From Paracoccus sulfuroxidans (GTDB taxonomy: Bacteria; Pseudomonadota; Alphaproteobacteria; Rhodobacterales; Rhodobacteraceae): a DNA stretch of 64,000 nt. Position 1 is the first letter of the stretch, and the number at the start of each line of letters is the position of its first letter. The translations under genes were made by a program, and so were the position numbers. The notes under the pieces were generated by a model, which was given only the letters and a program-made list of their open reading frames with translations, ran no database searches and was not told the origin of the DNA. Shown piece after piece: positions 52,450 through 61,582 of this stretch. The DNA lies in the NCBI RefSeq assembly GCF_007830335.1, contig NZ_VLKU01000006.1, forward strand, positions 129,001 through 193,000. Direction: 5' to 3'.

Positions 52450-53191
52450 ATGACCCAGTTGAAGGTGATGTCGGCGATCGAGGCCTGCCGGACCGAGGCA
52501 CTTGGCGGGCATGTGCGCGTGTCGGCGTGACGGCGGTGCTGCACACTTGGGTTCGGCGCTGACCCACCATCCGCACATCCACATGAACTTGCGGGGAGGT
52601 GGGCTATTGCCCGATGGCACGAGATGGGCCGCCTGCAAGCCGGGTTTCTTTCTGCACGTGCGCATGTTGTCGCGCCTGTTCCGGCGACTGTTTCTGGACG
52701 GGCTGATGGATCTGTATCGCGCCGGGGAACTCGTCTTCTTCGGGGACCTGACGGGGCTCAAAGATATCGCGGCATTCGCCGCTGTCCCTACCACATCCCG
52801 CAAGACCGAATGGGTGGTCTATGCCAAGCCGCCCTTCGGAGGTCTCGAGGCCGTGCTGACCTATCTCAGCCGATACACCCATCGCGTCGCCATCTCGAAC
52901 CACCGTCTTGTCAGCGCCGACGCAGAGACCGTGGTCTTCCGCTGGAAGGATTATCGCACCCCGCAGATACGGCGGACCCGAGCTGCTGCCGCGCCTACCT
53001 TAGTTACAACCGGCCCTGAGCTACCGATCGTGCAGAGCGCGGTTGACGGCCAGCTTCAGACAATTGCTGCCGGTCGTGCGAGACGCAGCGCAAGTGGTGC
53101 CCAAGGCGCTTGGAGTGCTTATGCCCTAGAGGCAAACTCACCAGATCTGGACATCAGAACCGGGCAGTTTCATCCTCAACCCGACCAATAG
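52450..53191 (+). pseudogene. IS91-family transposase remnant
   Basis: Broken pieces of a Y2 rolling-circle transposase. The ATG at 52450 opens QLKVMSAIEACRTEALGGHV, the normal start region, then the zinc-binding part is lost and a frame change brings in VLHTW, then SALTHHPHIHMNLRGGG with the HxH metal site (52555-52600), and CKPGFFLHVRMLSRLFRRLF to FGGLEAVLTYLSRYTHRVAISN and TVVFRWKDYR. Past about 52960 the sequence no longer matches, so the catalytic C-terminal part is also absent. The element cannot move on its own. Confidence 0.8.
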
Positions 53192-53354
53192 ATGTCGGGA
53201 CTGAACTCGATGATAGTGACCTCCGTCCCAGGAGCTTGGAAATTGTCGATGCTGTCTGACGTCCTGAGGGCAGATGCGTCGCTGCCATGAAAGTAGAGAC
53301 CAATATCAACGCCGGGCCGGCGAACCAGCAAGTCGCACAACCTCAGGAGACCGC

Positions 53355-53936
53355 ATGTCAGAGTACTATCGTTTCTCGCTAAACTTCAAAATCCGGCGTG
53401 ACGCGCCCCAGGCTCTCCATCGTGCCTTGCGTGCTCTGTCTGAAAGGCGGCTACCGGAGGAGGAGGATCTTGCAGAGTTGCCGCCGGTAGTGGGCGAATA
53501 TCTGCGCCACCCGAGCCCACCCGAAGGCATGGATGGAGACGGTTTCACCTATCGATATTCCCGCAGCGGGCGAGTGTTCAGAGAAGAGCGCCCAGATGAT
53601 CCGACACATGCCATACACGTTGAGCGCACGTTTCACGATGATGAATATTGGGCCTGCGGAGTCTATTTCATATACTGGTTGTTTCAGTTCGCTGCCGAGG
53701 ACGGTCATCTGGCGATCAAGTTGCTCGAATTCGACACGCCTCCCGAAATCTACACCAGACAAGGCAGCGACATCTTGATCACACAGCTGCGATACGAGCC
53801 GGAGGAGTATCGCCCCCTTTCTCTGCGGGAGATGCCCCTCGACGATACGAACCCAATCGTTATATCCGAGACATTTCGGCAGAATCTACCGGAGTTTTTG
53901 AAGAATATTGCGGAAATGTGTGGGCAGCCCACCTGA
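53355..53936 (+). CDS. Hypothetical protein in accessory region
   Basis: A 193-residue soluble, acidic protein without signal or membrane segments. The family is not recognised. It starts SEYYRFSLNFKIRRDAP and has an aromatic centre (DDEYWACGVYFIYWLFQF). It resembles in style the small cytoplasmic proteins found near mobile or toxin-immunity loci, but no assignment is safe. CAGGAGA lies before the ATG. It sits between IS91 and IS5 remnants, and its lower GC and codon use suggest transfer. Confidence 0.55.
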   Translation: MSEYYRFSLNFKIRRDAPQALHRALRALSERRLPEEEDLAELPPVVGEYLRHPSPPEGMDGDGFTYRYSRSGRVFREERPDDPTHAIHVERTFHDDEYWACGVYFIYWLFQFAAEDGHLAIKLLEFDTPPEIYTRQGSDILITQLRYEPEEYRPLSLREMPLDDTNPIVISETFRQNLPEFLKNIAEMCGQPT

Positions 53937-54238
53937 CTGTCGCGACGGCGGCAATCTGGCTTGCCATGTTTGATATGCGAGACCTGTCGTGAACGGTTTC
54001 TTTGATAGCAACTCAGTAGGAAGTCGCAGGCTCAGCAGCGAACGATTTCTCATAACGCTCCACTTGGGCATTCGCTCGCCGCCTATTTCGGGCGGTCGGA
54101 GGCATCGGATTCTGCGTGGTCGTGTCCTCCCAAGCAGCCGTTCGTGGCGTGTGACGGAAAACGCGAAAATAGCTGTGGTCTGAACCGAGCGGACGAACTC
54201 TCACCTCAAGTCTATCCATTTTGACGGCCATGCCGTCT
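53937..54238. other. Gene-free stretch before IS5-family element
   Basis: About 300 bases between the hypothetical gene and the IS element. No frame looks coding. A short stretch ATCCATTTTGACGG at 54215-54228 loosely resembles the inside of the right IS end, perhaps a trace of another insertion. Confidence 0.4.
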
Positions 54239-55085
54239 TAGGTTATGTTGACAAATGGCGGAGCCAGAGCTTGATGCAGGCGACGCCGAGGAAGCTTTTG
54301 GCGGTGTTGTCGTAGCGGTTTGCCAGCCGACGGCTGTTTTTCAGCTTGTTGAAGCAGCGCTCGACCATGTTGCGCAGGGTGTAGATGGTCATATCGACAA
54401 CCTTGCCCACCCTTCTGTTCTTTCGCATCGGTATCATTGGCAAGGCGTTACGGCCTCGATATCTTCCCGAACTTTATCAGAGGCATAGCCTATGTCAGCG
54501 ACCAGAATGGCGAGCTGTGGCAGATTGTCGGCCATCACCAGATCGCAGCCGGTGCAATCGGAATCCTGCCCAGTTGTGATCTCGGTCCTCATCGGGAAGC
54601 CTGCGCCGTTGACCCGGAGATGGATCTTGGTCGAGAACCCACCTCTCGAACGGCCAAGACCCTCTTTCGAAGCTCCCCCTTTGCACCCGCTGCATGATGA
54701 TGGGCGCGGATCACAGTGCCATCAACCATCTAGAGCTTGTCTGGCGCGATCGCTGCGTGGTTCGAGCCGCATCCAGGATATCCTCCCACAGCCCCGCCAA
54801 AACCCAGCGGCGGAACTGACTGTAGACCGAGGACCACTTGCCGAACTCTTCGGGCAGATCACGCCATGGCGCACTAGTCCTTGCGATCCAGAAAATTCTA
54901 TCCAGGACAAGACGATGGTCCGCAGGTTTCCACCCGTTCGGGCGCCGGACGGCACGAATGAAGCCCTCGAAGAAGGTCCACTCATCGTCGGATATCAAGT
55001 TGCGTGCCAAGTTCATCTCCCACGTAGAGATGAGCTTGAATCATAGGTCGCGGACCAGTAGAATCCATTTTGTCAACACGACCTA
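54239..55085 (-). mobile_element. IS5-family insertion sequence (about 843 bp), transposase frameshifted
   Basis: The ends are inverted repeats, TAGGTTATGTTGACAAA (54239-54255) and TTTGTCAACACGACCTA (55069-55085), matching at 15 of 17 positions. A TA at each end fits a duplicated two-base target of the IS427 group, giving an element of 54241-55083. Inside, the minus strand encodes IS5 transposase pieces: RNLISDDEWTFFEGFIRAVR and PNGWKPADHRLVLDRIFWIA (from 55016), then HHHAAG, then GGFSTKIHLRVNG in another frame, and the C-terminal RNMVERCFNKLKNSRRLANRYD (54443-54243). At least two frame changes are visible, and one in-frame stop lies near the middle, so it is not active alone. Confidence 0.82.
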
Positions 55086-55880
55086 GATGCCCGTAAGTTC
55101 TTCCACTGTCGGAAGCAATCCCCCCTCAACCAGGCTCAGCTCAAGCTCATTGGCATTCCGCTTCTGAACCGGATCGGTGCCGTCGACGTTCTCCTGTTGA
55201 GCTGCAACGAGCGTTCCGGGTTCCATTGGGATAGTTATGGCGGATTCAGGAAGAATTCTTGGATCAATCTTCTTGGGTAGCCAGGCCATCCAGCCGTCCC
55301 ATGCTCTATCCCAGAACACACGGTCATAGGTCGCATAGTTGCCCGTCCCAACCGAAACCATGCGCGGTTCCCGCCATGCGATGATCTGGAAGATCATCTC
55401 CGCCCATTGGTTAAACGAGAGGTTGCGATCGCGGTGCGAACCCGTGCAATAGAAGGTCAGAGCATTGCTTCTGGACTGGCTGCTGCCACCGGAAAAACTT
55501 ATTCCTGCACTGTAGGTCCTTGGATCATCCGGGAAAATCTCTTTGCTGAAGGCAAGAACTTCCAACTGGTAGAAATCCTCTTTCGAGGTCGCAACACAGT
55601 AATCGACGAATGCTCTCGGATCCTCTAAAGGATTGAGCCCGCGTCCCGCCTCATGGTCATGGGCATCACGAACGACGCGCCATTCCTGGATATAGGGGTT
55701 GATCCCCGCAAGGCTGCTCATGAGTCGGATCAGGTTTTCGCCACCCTGCCGCACGCCCTCATGTGAGGGCGCAAAGAACGCCTTCAGCTTTGGAGCATTG
55801 AAGGCTGGCCGGGGACGGCTCTGCAGCATCTCATAGGCCTTCCTAGCGGCCTCTTTGCGAGCGCTCTCACGATCTGCCAT
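55083..55880 (-). CDS. Imm52-family immunity protein
   Basis: A 265-residue cytoplasmic protein resembling Imm52, the immunity family paired with Tox-REase-5 toxins. The characteristic C-terminal block is MVSVGTGNYATYDR, then the DGWMAWLPKKIDPRILPESA segment and GTLVAAQQENVDG ending LLPTVEEL. It would neutralise the nuclease encoded immediately upstream (TGATG overlap at 55880), protecting the producer. The ATG at 55880 has GGGAGGA eight bases upstream and is preferred to one at 55895. An IS5-family element is inserted exactly at its stop codon, leaving the protein intact. Confidence 0.72.
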   Translation of the reverse strand: MADRESARKEAARKAYEMLQSRPRPAFNAPKLKAFFAPSHEGVRQGGENLIRLMSSLAGINPYIQEWRVVRDAHDHEAGRGLNPLEDPRAFVDYCVATSKEDFYQLEVLAFSKEIFPDDPRTYSAGISFSGGSSQSRSNALTFYCTGSHRDRNLSFNQWAEMIFQIIAWREPRMVSVGTGNYATYDRVFWDRAWDGWMAWLPKKIDPRILPESAITIPMEPGTLVAAQQENVDGTDPVQKRNANELELSLVEGGLLPTVEELTGI

Positions 55881-56767
55881 CAACCATCCTCCCAATATCC
55901 GTAGTCCTGTTCACCGGACCTGTAGAGCTCTCCCACAAAAAGAGTCCCATCCGGTGCCAAATGATACGGTGCATGTTTATATTCGATCTCAACCATGCCC
56001 TTGTCCCTGCACATGAAGGCGAATTGCCACATGACTTCGTGATCGCTGAAGACCCAGAGTAGTCTCACCTTGGGCATTTCGGGAGAGACGACAGAGTACT
56101 GTTCCTGGGTCTGGGCAAGGATTTTGCGCTCGAGACTCCCCAGGAAGGGTTTTGCCGGGTTGGGGTATGCGTAGGCATCGCCTGTGCCAACCAAGCTTTC
56201 GTCTATGAAATCACGATAGCCGAGCTTGACCTCATAAAGAAGGCACTGCGCGTGATCCATCCCGTCCCAGCTGGCCTCCGGCGGCCGGCGCCAAACCCAT
56301 TCCTCGATCTTGACGCGGAGCATGCCGTCGGTCTCGTCAGCCTCAAAACCAAACCAGGGCAGAATGTAGTGCTGATAGAGTGAGCCGCGCGCCTTCGGTG
56401 TTGGCTTTCTCACCGTGCCGGCCTGGAAGCTGTGCTGGATGCGGCTACCCTCGACCGCGGGTTTGCAGAAAGGGCATTCCTGTTCCTCGCTGTCATCGCA
56501 TTCGTCCCGGATCTTCTTCTCGGTCTGGACGAGGGCTTCAAGCGCCATGCGCAGCTCTGCATTGCCGGGTCGCTTGTTGTTCGGCTTCAACTCCGGTTCC
56601 GGTTCCGGTTCCGGATCCGCCTTCCTGCCCTTCAGGAAATCAGGGAGATCAATTCTCCCGCGCCTCTGTTCGTCTTCGGCATCGGAATATTTCTTGTAGG
56701 AAATCGTGGCGCCGCCTGCGAGCAGGATACCAAGACCCCAATAGATCAGCGGAATTGCAACAACCAT
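55880..56767 (-). CDS. T6SS nuclease effector with Tox-REase-5 domain (TseT-like)
   Basis: A 295-residue predicted toxin. Residues 4-22 form a membrane segment (PLIYWGLGILLAGGATISY), then a Pro-Glu repeat linker (about 52-60), a helical part, a CPFC zinc-like pair (Cys98, Cys101), and the C-terminal nuclease domain with SLYQHYILPWFGFE, WDGMD and YEVKLGYRDF. Asp171, Glu179 and Lys181 (E-V-K) fit the PD-(D/E)xK nuclease core. TseT of Pseudomonas aeruginosa belongs to this family. It lies one base after the DUF4123 adaptor gene and overlaps the immunity gene, the known adaptor-effector-immunity order. Confidence 0.75.
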   Translation of the reverse strand: MVVAIPLIYWGLGILLAGGATISYKKYSDAEDEQRRGRIDLPDFLKGRKADPEPEPEPELKPNNKRPGNAELRMALEALVQTEKKIRDECDDSEEQECPFCKPAVEGSRIQHSFQAGTVRKPTPKARGSLYQHYILPWFGFEADETDGMLRVKIEEWVWRRPPEASWDGMDHAQCLLYEVKLGYRDFIDESLVGTGDAYAYPNPAKPFLGSLERKILAQTQEQYSVVSPEMPKVRLLWVFSDHEVMWQFAFMCRDKGMVEIEYKHAPYHLAPDGTLFVGELYRSGEQDYGYWEDG

Positions 56768-56768
56768 C

Positions 56769-57833
56769 CTACCACCACACCCAACTACCGATATCGTTGC
56801 GGGAGTTCTGATATTTGATCCGGGAGCACAGGTCTTCAAATGCCTGATTGACATTGCCCGACGCCGCCACAGAACGCCATTCCCTGGTTTCTATGAATGC
56901 GGGCCAGGGTGCCGGGAAGGCCAGCACAGCCAAGAGCATCATTCTCGATCTCAGCGTCGGGTCTGTCAGCCCGACCCTCCAGGCCTCGTCGACCAGGTCG
57001 AAGAGAATTGGCCACAGATCTCTCGGCCGCGCGCCATATCGCGCAATCTGTTCCTGATGGTTTTCAAAGAGGATCTTCGCGGATCCGAGCATGCCTTTGT
57101 AGAAAACCGCCCTGGAGAGATCCCCTCGAAGATGTGCAGTCAGCCGTATAGGCTCTCGCACCTCAAGGTCTTCGAAGCTGATCGCATATGCTAGGTCAGC
57201 CTGCCTATGCATGACGGTCACAATGTCACCGCCAAAGATTCTGCCCATCATCCGGGACAGCGCCGGCAGCCTTTCAGATCGCATTGCCAGAACCTGTAAC
57301 ATCCAGGGCTCCCAGAAGCGGAAGAATGACCAGTTCCCCGCATCGTTCATGAGTTTTGTGAACTTCCGGAAATGCGCGAACCGCGACGAAAATCCCTTTT
57401 GTGAGCGGACATAGATAGCGGCATCGTTCATCCAGAGATCCCCCGGCTGGCCTGAGGACGTGAACAGCGATCTCGTAAGGCGATCAGCTGGACCCAAGCT
57501 GACCATCCAAGGCGCAATCCCTTTCAGATCCTCGCCCGCCTGCCCCCTGAACAGGCATGAATGTTGCTCATCCCTGAATTCCAGACTCTCTTCTAGGTTT
57601 GGAATCCTTCCAGCGTCGAGGATGGCATAGGCATGTTTACGCGGATCGCCAGAAAGCCCAAAAACCTGGGCGGCAAGGACGTCTGGACAAGGCTTGCTCG
57701 GAAAGGCGCCGATCTGTGTGTCAAGTGGGAAGACACCCTCGATGACGGAAACACTTAGCCCACTCGGGCCATCGGGGCGCTCAAGGCTCTCCAAGGCCCC
57801 GCTCGTAACCCAGTAATCCCCTTCGGTTGCCAT
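56769..57833 (-). CDS. DUF4123 adaptor for the Tox-REase-5 effector
   Basis: A 354-residue protein with a DUF4123 domain (residues about 65-185): HAYAILDAGRI, LFRGQAGEDLKGIAPWMVSL, HFRKFTKLM and FFRFWEPWMLQVL. DUF4123 proteins (TEC/Tap) are T6SS chaperones that load an effector onto VgrG or PAAR and are not secreted. It stops one base before the effector start, so the two are translationally coupled. TecT of P. aeruginosa plays this role for TseT. The region upstream (57834-58024) shows no gene. Confidence 0.82.
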   Translation of the reverse strand: MATEGDYWVTSGALESLERPDGPSGLSVSVIEGVFPLDTQIGAFPSKPCPDVLAAQVFGLSGDPRKHAYAILDAGRIPNLEESLEFRDEQHSCLFRGQAGEDLKGIAPWMVSLGPADRLTRSLFTSSGQPGDLWMNDAAIYVRSQKGFSSRFAHFRKFTKLMNDAGNWSFFRFWEPWMLQVLAMRSERLPALSRMMGRIFGGDIVTVMHRQADLAYAISFEDLEVREPIRLTAHLRGDLSRAVFYKGMLGSAKILFENHQEQIARYGARPRDLWPILFDLVDEAWRVGLTDPTLRSRMMLLAVLAFPAPWPAFIETREWRSVAASGNVNQAFEDLCSRIKYQNSRNDIGSWVWW

Positions 57834-58024
57834 AGGCCGCTCTGAAACCCAAACACAAATCTCTGATCGTCAATGACTGGAATAGAGCAGAGAGGCCGAG
57901 GTTTGTCGAATCCGATGCATTTCGCCTGACTAGACCACATCGTTGAACTGACTGGTCGGATCGCAGGTCATCATCATCGTCACGTCAGCGTCTGGCTCAG
58001 TCGACAATGTCCACTGGGCCCGGA

Positions 58025-58406
58025 GCACTGATCGGTGCCATCAGGTCCGCTGGCGATCTTGTTCTTCGTGAAGCTGTGGTCACGGTTGGTCACCGCCTTG
58101 AACTTACTGCCGTCGATCGCAACGCAATCGCCCTTCAGCACACCAATCCGGCGGCATCGGTCGACGACCTGTGCGCAGGTCTTGCAGATAGAGAGACCAT
58201 TCGTGCGGCATCACCCGGTGATGGTCTTGTGGTCAGGTGCGAGCCGAGGTCGAACGCCCGAAGCCAAGTTTCACCAGCTCAAGCTCATCGATGAATAGGC
58301 CAACCACCCGAGCGAAATAATCCTCGCCGATCCAGTCCTCCAAGCGCTCCGGGATAGGCACGGCTTGGCTGCGCCGAATCCCCTTGATGAAACACCTTCC
58401 CGCCAT
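58025..58406 (-). pseudogene. IS1182-family transposase remnant
   Basis: Two pieces of an IS1182-type DDE transposase on the minus strand. The first (58406 down to about 58245) is the N-terminal MAGRCFIKGIRRSQAV, then IPERLEDWIGEDYFARVVGLF and DELELVKLGF. The second (about 58160-58030) is the interior VLKGDCVAIDGSKFKAVTNRD and SFTKNKI, with the DDE core aspartate in AIDGSK. The middle is deleted, and the C-terminal half is absent. The remnant sits between the two halves of the T6SS cargo array. Confidence 0.75.
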
Positions 58407-58710
58407 CGTGAAATCGTAGCGCAGCAGTGGGTTTTGCCACGCCATCGGCCGATTGTTCCACCTTGATGCAGCACGGATTAAGCGGCCGATACGGCCAAGA
58501 ATACGTCACCGCACGCCCTATTTCCTACTAAATTGTCACCCTTCCGATCCATCCGGCTACACTTCTGAATACAGTCCAGTACCGCGCTCAAGCGACGAGG
58601 AAGCGCTTTCCATCGTCCCAGATACAGGACATGACATTCTTCATGCGAGGGTGAGGCTTCCGCGACCAGATATCGAGCGTTCAGCGAGCCTCGACCTGAG
58701 CCCAATAACC
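58407..58710. other. Gene-free stretch between IS1182 remnant and secreted cargo gene
   Basis: About 300 bases upstream of the transposase remnant and after the end of the secreted protein gene. No frame is convincing. I see no clear terminal inverted repeat. Confidence 0.45.
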
Positions 58711-59769
58711 TCAGTACAGAACCGCACCCGCCTGCAGGCTGCCATCCGCCGCGCGGAAGAACGCGACATTCAGGCTACCGACGTTGTCGGGGTCGGAAGG
58801 CGTGTTCCAGATGAGCGGGTCGGGGATGATGCGGAGAAGCCGCCCACCCGCCATGCGCTCAATCTGAAAATCCTTCGGGCCCAGGACCAGATCAAGCGGT
58901 TGAAGCGTCCGTCCCTGGCTGTCGGTCACCGTCAGGTCCTGCAGGGGCGCCACCTTTTCAAGATACTCCTCAAGCGAGGCGTAATGCATCGTCACCGCAA
59001 GATGGCGCCATGCTGGTTCCAGTTTGGCGCGGACCTTGCGCGCGTCACCGGACATCAGCACGGCATGCAACTCGCGATAAGCTGCGAGTAGTTGTGCCCG
59101 GTTCTCGGGCGTGTCCTCGATCACCGGCGCTGAAACCCAGGGGCCGGCAGGAAGCGGATCTGCGATCTCGACCTCGGCTGTGACGCGGCGCGCGGTCCAG
59201 TGGTCGCCCCAGCCGCTGATCAGATCCGCTTTGTCCTGGCGATCGCGGCCGACCTTCATCGGCGGCGTGCTGCGTGCCTCGACCGGCTGGCCAAGCCGGG
59301 TCATTTGCGGAAACAACACGGTATTGTCGGTCGGGTCCAGCGACAGGTTCAGCATCGTCGCCTGCTGCCGGTCGCGGCTGACAAGGTCGACCCGCTGCAA
59401 CTGCGTGAGAAAGTAGAAGTCAGGATTGGCGACATTGTATTCAATGGGCGAGCCATCGACTGTTACGAAGGTTACGTCAATCTCGTTGCGGCCCTGCTTC
59501 AGATAGGCGTTCACCGGAACAGACAGGTTTGTGTCCCTGCCCTGGAAATCACTCCAGACGGTGACATCATTGATCCTGAGCGCCCAGAACGCGCCGTCAC
59601 CAGCAAGAGAGACATAGTAATTCGCGGGATCGGGTGTTTCCTGGGCCACGGATGGTTCTCCGAATATCGTTGTAAGGACGGCGATGGTGATAGCGCTGGC
59701 CAGCCTAGTAATCCGACCAGGGCGGCGCGGTGTCCGTGACTCGCTCGACTGTTGGCGCAACAAGAACAT
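58711..59769 (-). CDS. Secreted protein paired with the 614-residue T6SS cargo protein (candidate immunity)
   Basis: A 352-residue protein of unrecognised family. A long basic N-region (residues 1-21) leads into a hydrophobic signal (LASAITIAVLTTIFGEPSVAQE, about 23-44), so it should reach the periplasm. The mature part has no cysteine and mixed strand pattern, with a helical stretch EDTPENRAQLLAAYRELHAV and DARKVRAKLEPAWRHLA in the middle. The ATG at 59769, 65 bases inside the upstream gene, has AAGGAG seven bases before, fixing this start. Such overlap with a T6SS cargo gene suggests a periplasmic immunity protein; alternatively it is a second cargo. Confidence 0.6.
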   Translation of the reverse strand: MFLLRQQSSESRTPRRPGRITRLASAITIAVLTTIFGEPSVAQETPDPANYYVSLAGDGAFWALRINDVTVWSDFQGRDTNLSVPVNAYLKQGRNEIDVTFVTVDGSPIEYNVANPDFYFLTQLQRVDLVSRDRQQATMLNLSLDPTDNTVLFPQMTRLGQPVEARSTPPMKVGRDRQDKADLISGWGDHWTARRVTAEVEIADPLPAGPWVSAPVIEDTPENRAQLLAAYRELHAVLMSGDARKVRAKLEPAWRHLAVTMHYASLEEYLEKVAPLQDLTVTDSQGRTLQPLDLVLGPKDFQIERMAGGRLLRIIPDPLIWNTPSDPDNVGSLNVAFFRAADGSLQAGAVLY

Positions 59770-61549
59770 AGACGGCTCCTTCGTTATCCAACTCAGATCT
59801 GCTTGCATTGGGATCGCGCCAGTTCTTATCGCCCGCGGAATAGTCGGGTCCCTGCTGTGTTGCCGTAACGCCGCGCGACGAACTCCGGTCCTCACGATCC
59901 TGCGCCGGCGCACCACGACGGTGCGAGGATTTCGCGCCGATCCGCATATAGCCGGTGGCGCGGGCCTTTATCCCTTCGAAATAGTAGCGCTTCTGGCGCT
60001 TCTTGCCTTCACCAACTTTCATTTCCCAGATCCAGCCGGTGTGGACCGTACCGGCGGCACCGGCTTCGGCGCTGGCGATCCAGACCTCGCCCTCGACGTG
60101 GATCAGGATCTGCGCTGTGCCGCGCACGGTCAGCTTGCCGCCGAATTCCGATGTCATTGCCTGCGGGTCCGAACGAATGCTTGAATCGGCAGGCAGCAGA
60201 ACCGTGATCCCGCTTTCGAGCTTGTGCTTCAGCTCACCCTCGGCCGAAATGACGATTTCGGCCCGCACTTCGCCGCGCACGGCATTCGACTTGTTGGCCA
60301 TGGCCGAACGCGCCTCTTGCACCAGCCTGGCGCCCGCGGGCGACAGCATGATCTGCGCGGCCAGATCGACGATGTCCAGAATGCCGCTTGCCTTCATGGT
60401 CAGGGTCGTTTCCAACGAGCCGACCTTGGCCTCCAGATCCGGCGTGGCCTTCTTTGCCTCAAGCTTGACGCCGGTCGCGGCCAGCTTCAACGTCATGTCA
60501 AAGCGCACACCCGAACCAACCGTCGTGCGATCGACGATCCGGTCGGGCGAGGGCGAGGTTTGAGACACGGATTCCGAAAAGTTGCCGATGATCGAGGCAA
60601 TCGTGCCTGCAAGCCCTGGCGCGGTTGTGCCGCTGGGACGCCCGCGGCCGCTGCTGGGCTTGGCCGAGGCGCTGGCCGCGCCCGTGATGTCAAGCGCGCC
60701 GTATTTTCCGGTCAGGTTACCCTCAATCGAAGCATTGCCGCCAATACCCGAGGTCAGGAAATGCACTCCGACCGCGACGCTCGCATCCCCCGCCAGCTCG
60801 AAATAGGGGACGGGCACAACCTGCATCCCCTGCGACATGCTGGGGTCATTGACGCATTGAACAGGCGTGAAAGTGGCACCGACCGCACCCGAAGCGATAT
60901 TGACGGCGCTGACGACCGTGTCGGCGATCATCAAAAACAGCAATGCCTTTTCAGGGACGAATTCCTTCAACGCCAGGGCGCTGTTGATAGACTGATCAAA
61001 GCCAACATCCGTATCCAGACCAGACCGCGGCGCGTAGGCGGGCGTCATGACCGGGCTTTCAACCCGGAACAGGGAACGGCGCGGGTGTCCTACCTTGCAA
61101 TCACGCCCGGTGCCTTCAATGCGTATCTTGCCGCACAAACGCGGTCCCCTGACATCCTTGGCGATGATCAGCAGGCGCGTCTTCGGCTTGTCACCCTTGA
61201 CGGGCCATTCGATCTTGCGGGTCGGATCCTCAAAATCCTTGATCACGCCCCCGGTCAGGCAGCAGGGTTGGTTGGGTTTGCAGTCCACGCAGGCTGCGGC
61301 AAAGGCAGGGTCAAAATTGCCATCACCATCCGCATCCGCCGCCGGAGGAATCGGGCTGCGCGTCATGGGCGGATTGCCACCCATCTTGTAGTTGTTGGCA
61401 AGTGCGGTCAGGCGGGCATCGGTCTGCCCGTCTTTCGAGGTTGAAAGCTGGCCGACGACCGTGCGCGCTGCCCCCCGGTCGGCAAAGACCTCGGGGTGGT
61501 TTTCCAATAGGAACTTATAGTCCGAAGCCGTTGGCGTGTAGTTAGACAA
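59705..61549 (-). CDS. Large cargo protein of the PAAR module, candidate new T6SS effector
   Basis: A 614-residue protein of unrecognised family encoded just after the PAAR gene. Features: a calcium-like DADGDGNFD loop (residues 72-80), six cysteines in residues 87-151 (CVDC, CC, and two more), a hydrophobic helix at 201-226 (ALLFLMIADTVVSAVNIASGAVGA), then long beta-rich stretches with alternating hydrophobic residues to about residue 540, and a charged, disordered tail with SSHRRGAPAQDREDRSSS. No signal peptide. A TTG start (61549) with GGAGAA seven bases upstream is used. The beta-rich body with one hydrophobic helix resembles membrane-acting toxins, an inference only. Confidence 0.6.
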   Translation of the reverse strand: MSNYTPTASDYKFLLENHPEVFADRGAARTVVGQLSTSKDGQTDARLTALANNYKMGGNPPMTRSPIPPAADADGDGNFDPAFAAACVDCKPNQPCCLTGGVIKDFEDPTRKIEWPVKGDKPKTRLLIIAKDVRGPRLCGKIRIEGTGRDCKVGHPRRSLFRVESPVMTPAYAPRSGLDTDVGFDQSINSALALKEFVPEKALLFLMIADTVVSAVNIASGAVGATFTPVQCVNDPSMSQGMQVVPVPYFELAGDASVAVGVHFLTSGIGGNASIEGNLTGKYGALDITGAASASAKPSSGRGRPSGTTAPGLAGTIASIIGNFSESVSQTSPSPDRIVDRTTVGSGVRFDMTLKLAATGVKLEAKKATPDLEAKVGSLETTLTMKASGILDIVDLAAQIMLSPAGARLVQEARSAMANKSNAVRGEVRAEIVISAEGELKHKLESGITVLLPADSSIRSDPQAMTSEFGGKLTVRGTAQILIHVEGEVWIASAEAGAAGTVHTGWIWEMKVGEGKKRQKRYYFEGIKARATGYMRIGAKSSHRRGAPAQDREDRSSSRGVTATQQGPDYSAGDKNWRDPNASRSELDNEGAVYVLVAPTVERVTDTAPPWSDY

Positions 61550-61582
61550 GAATCGTTCTCCGGTGAGGGTCGGCGATGGAGG

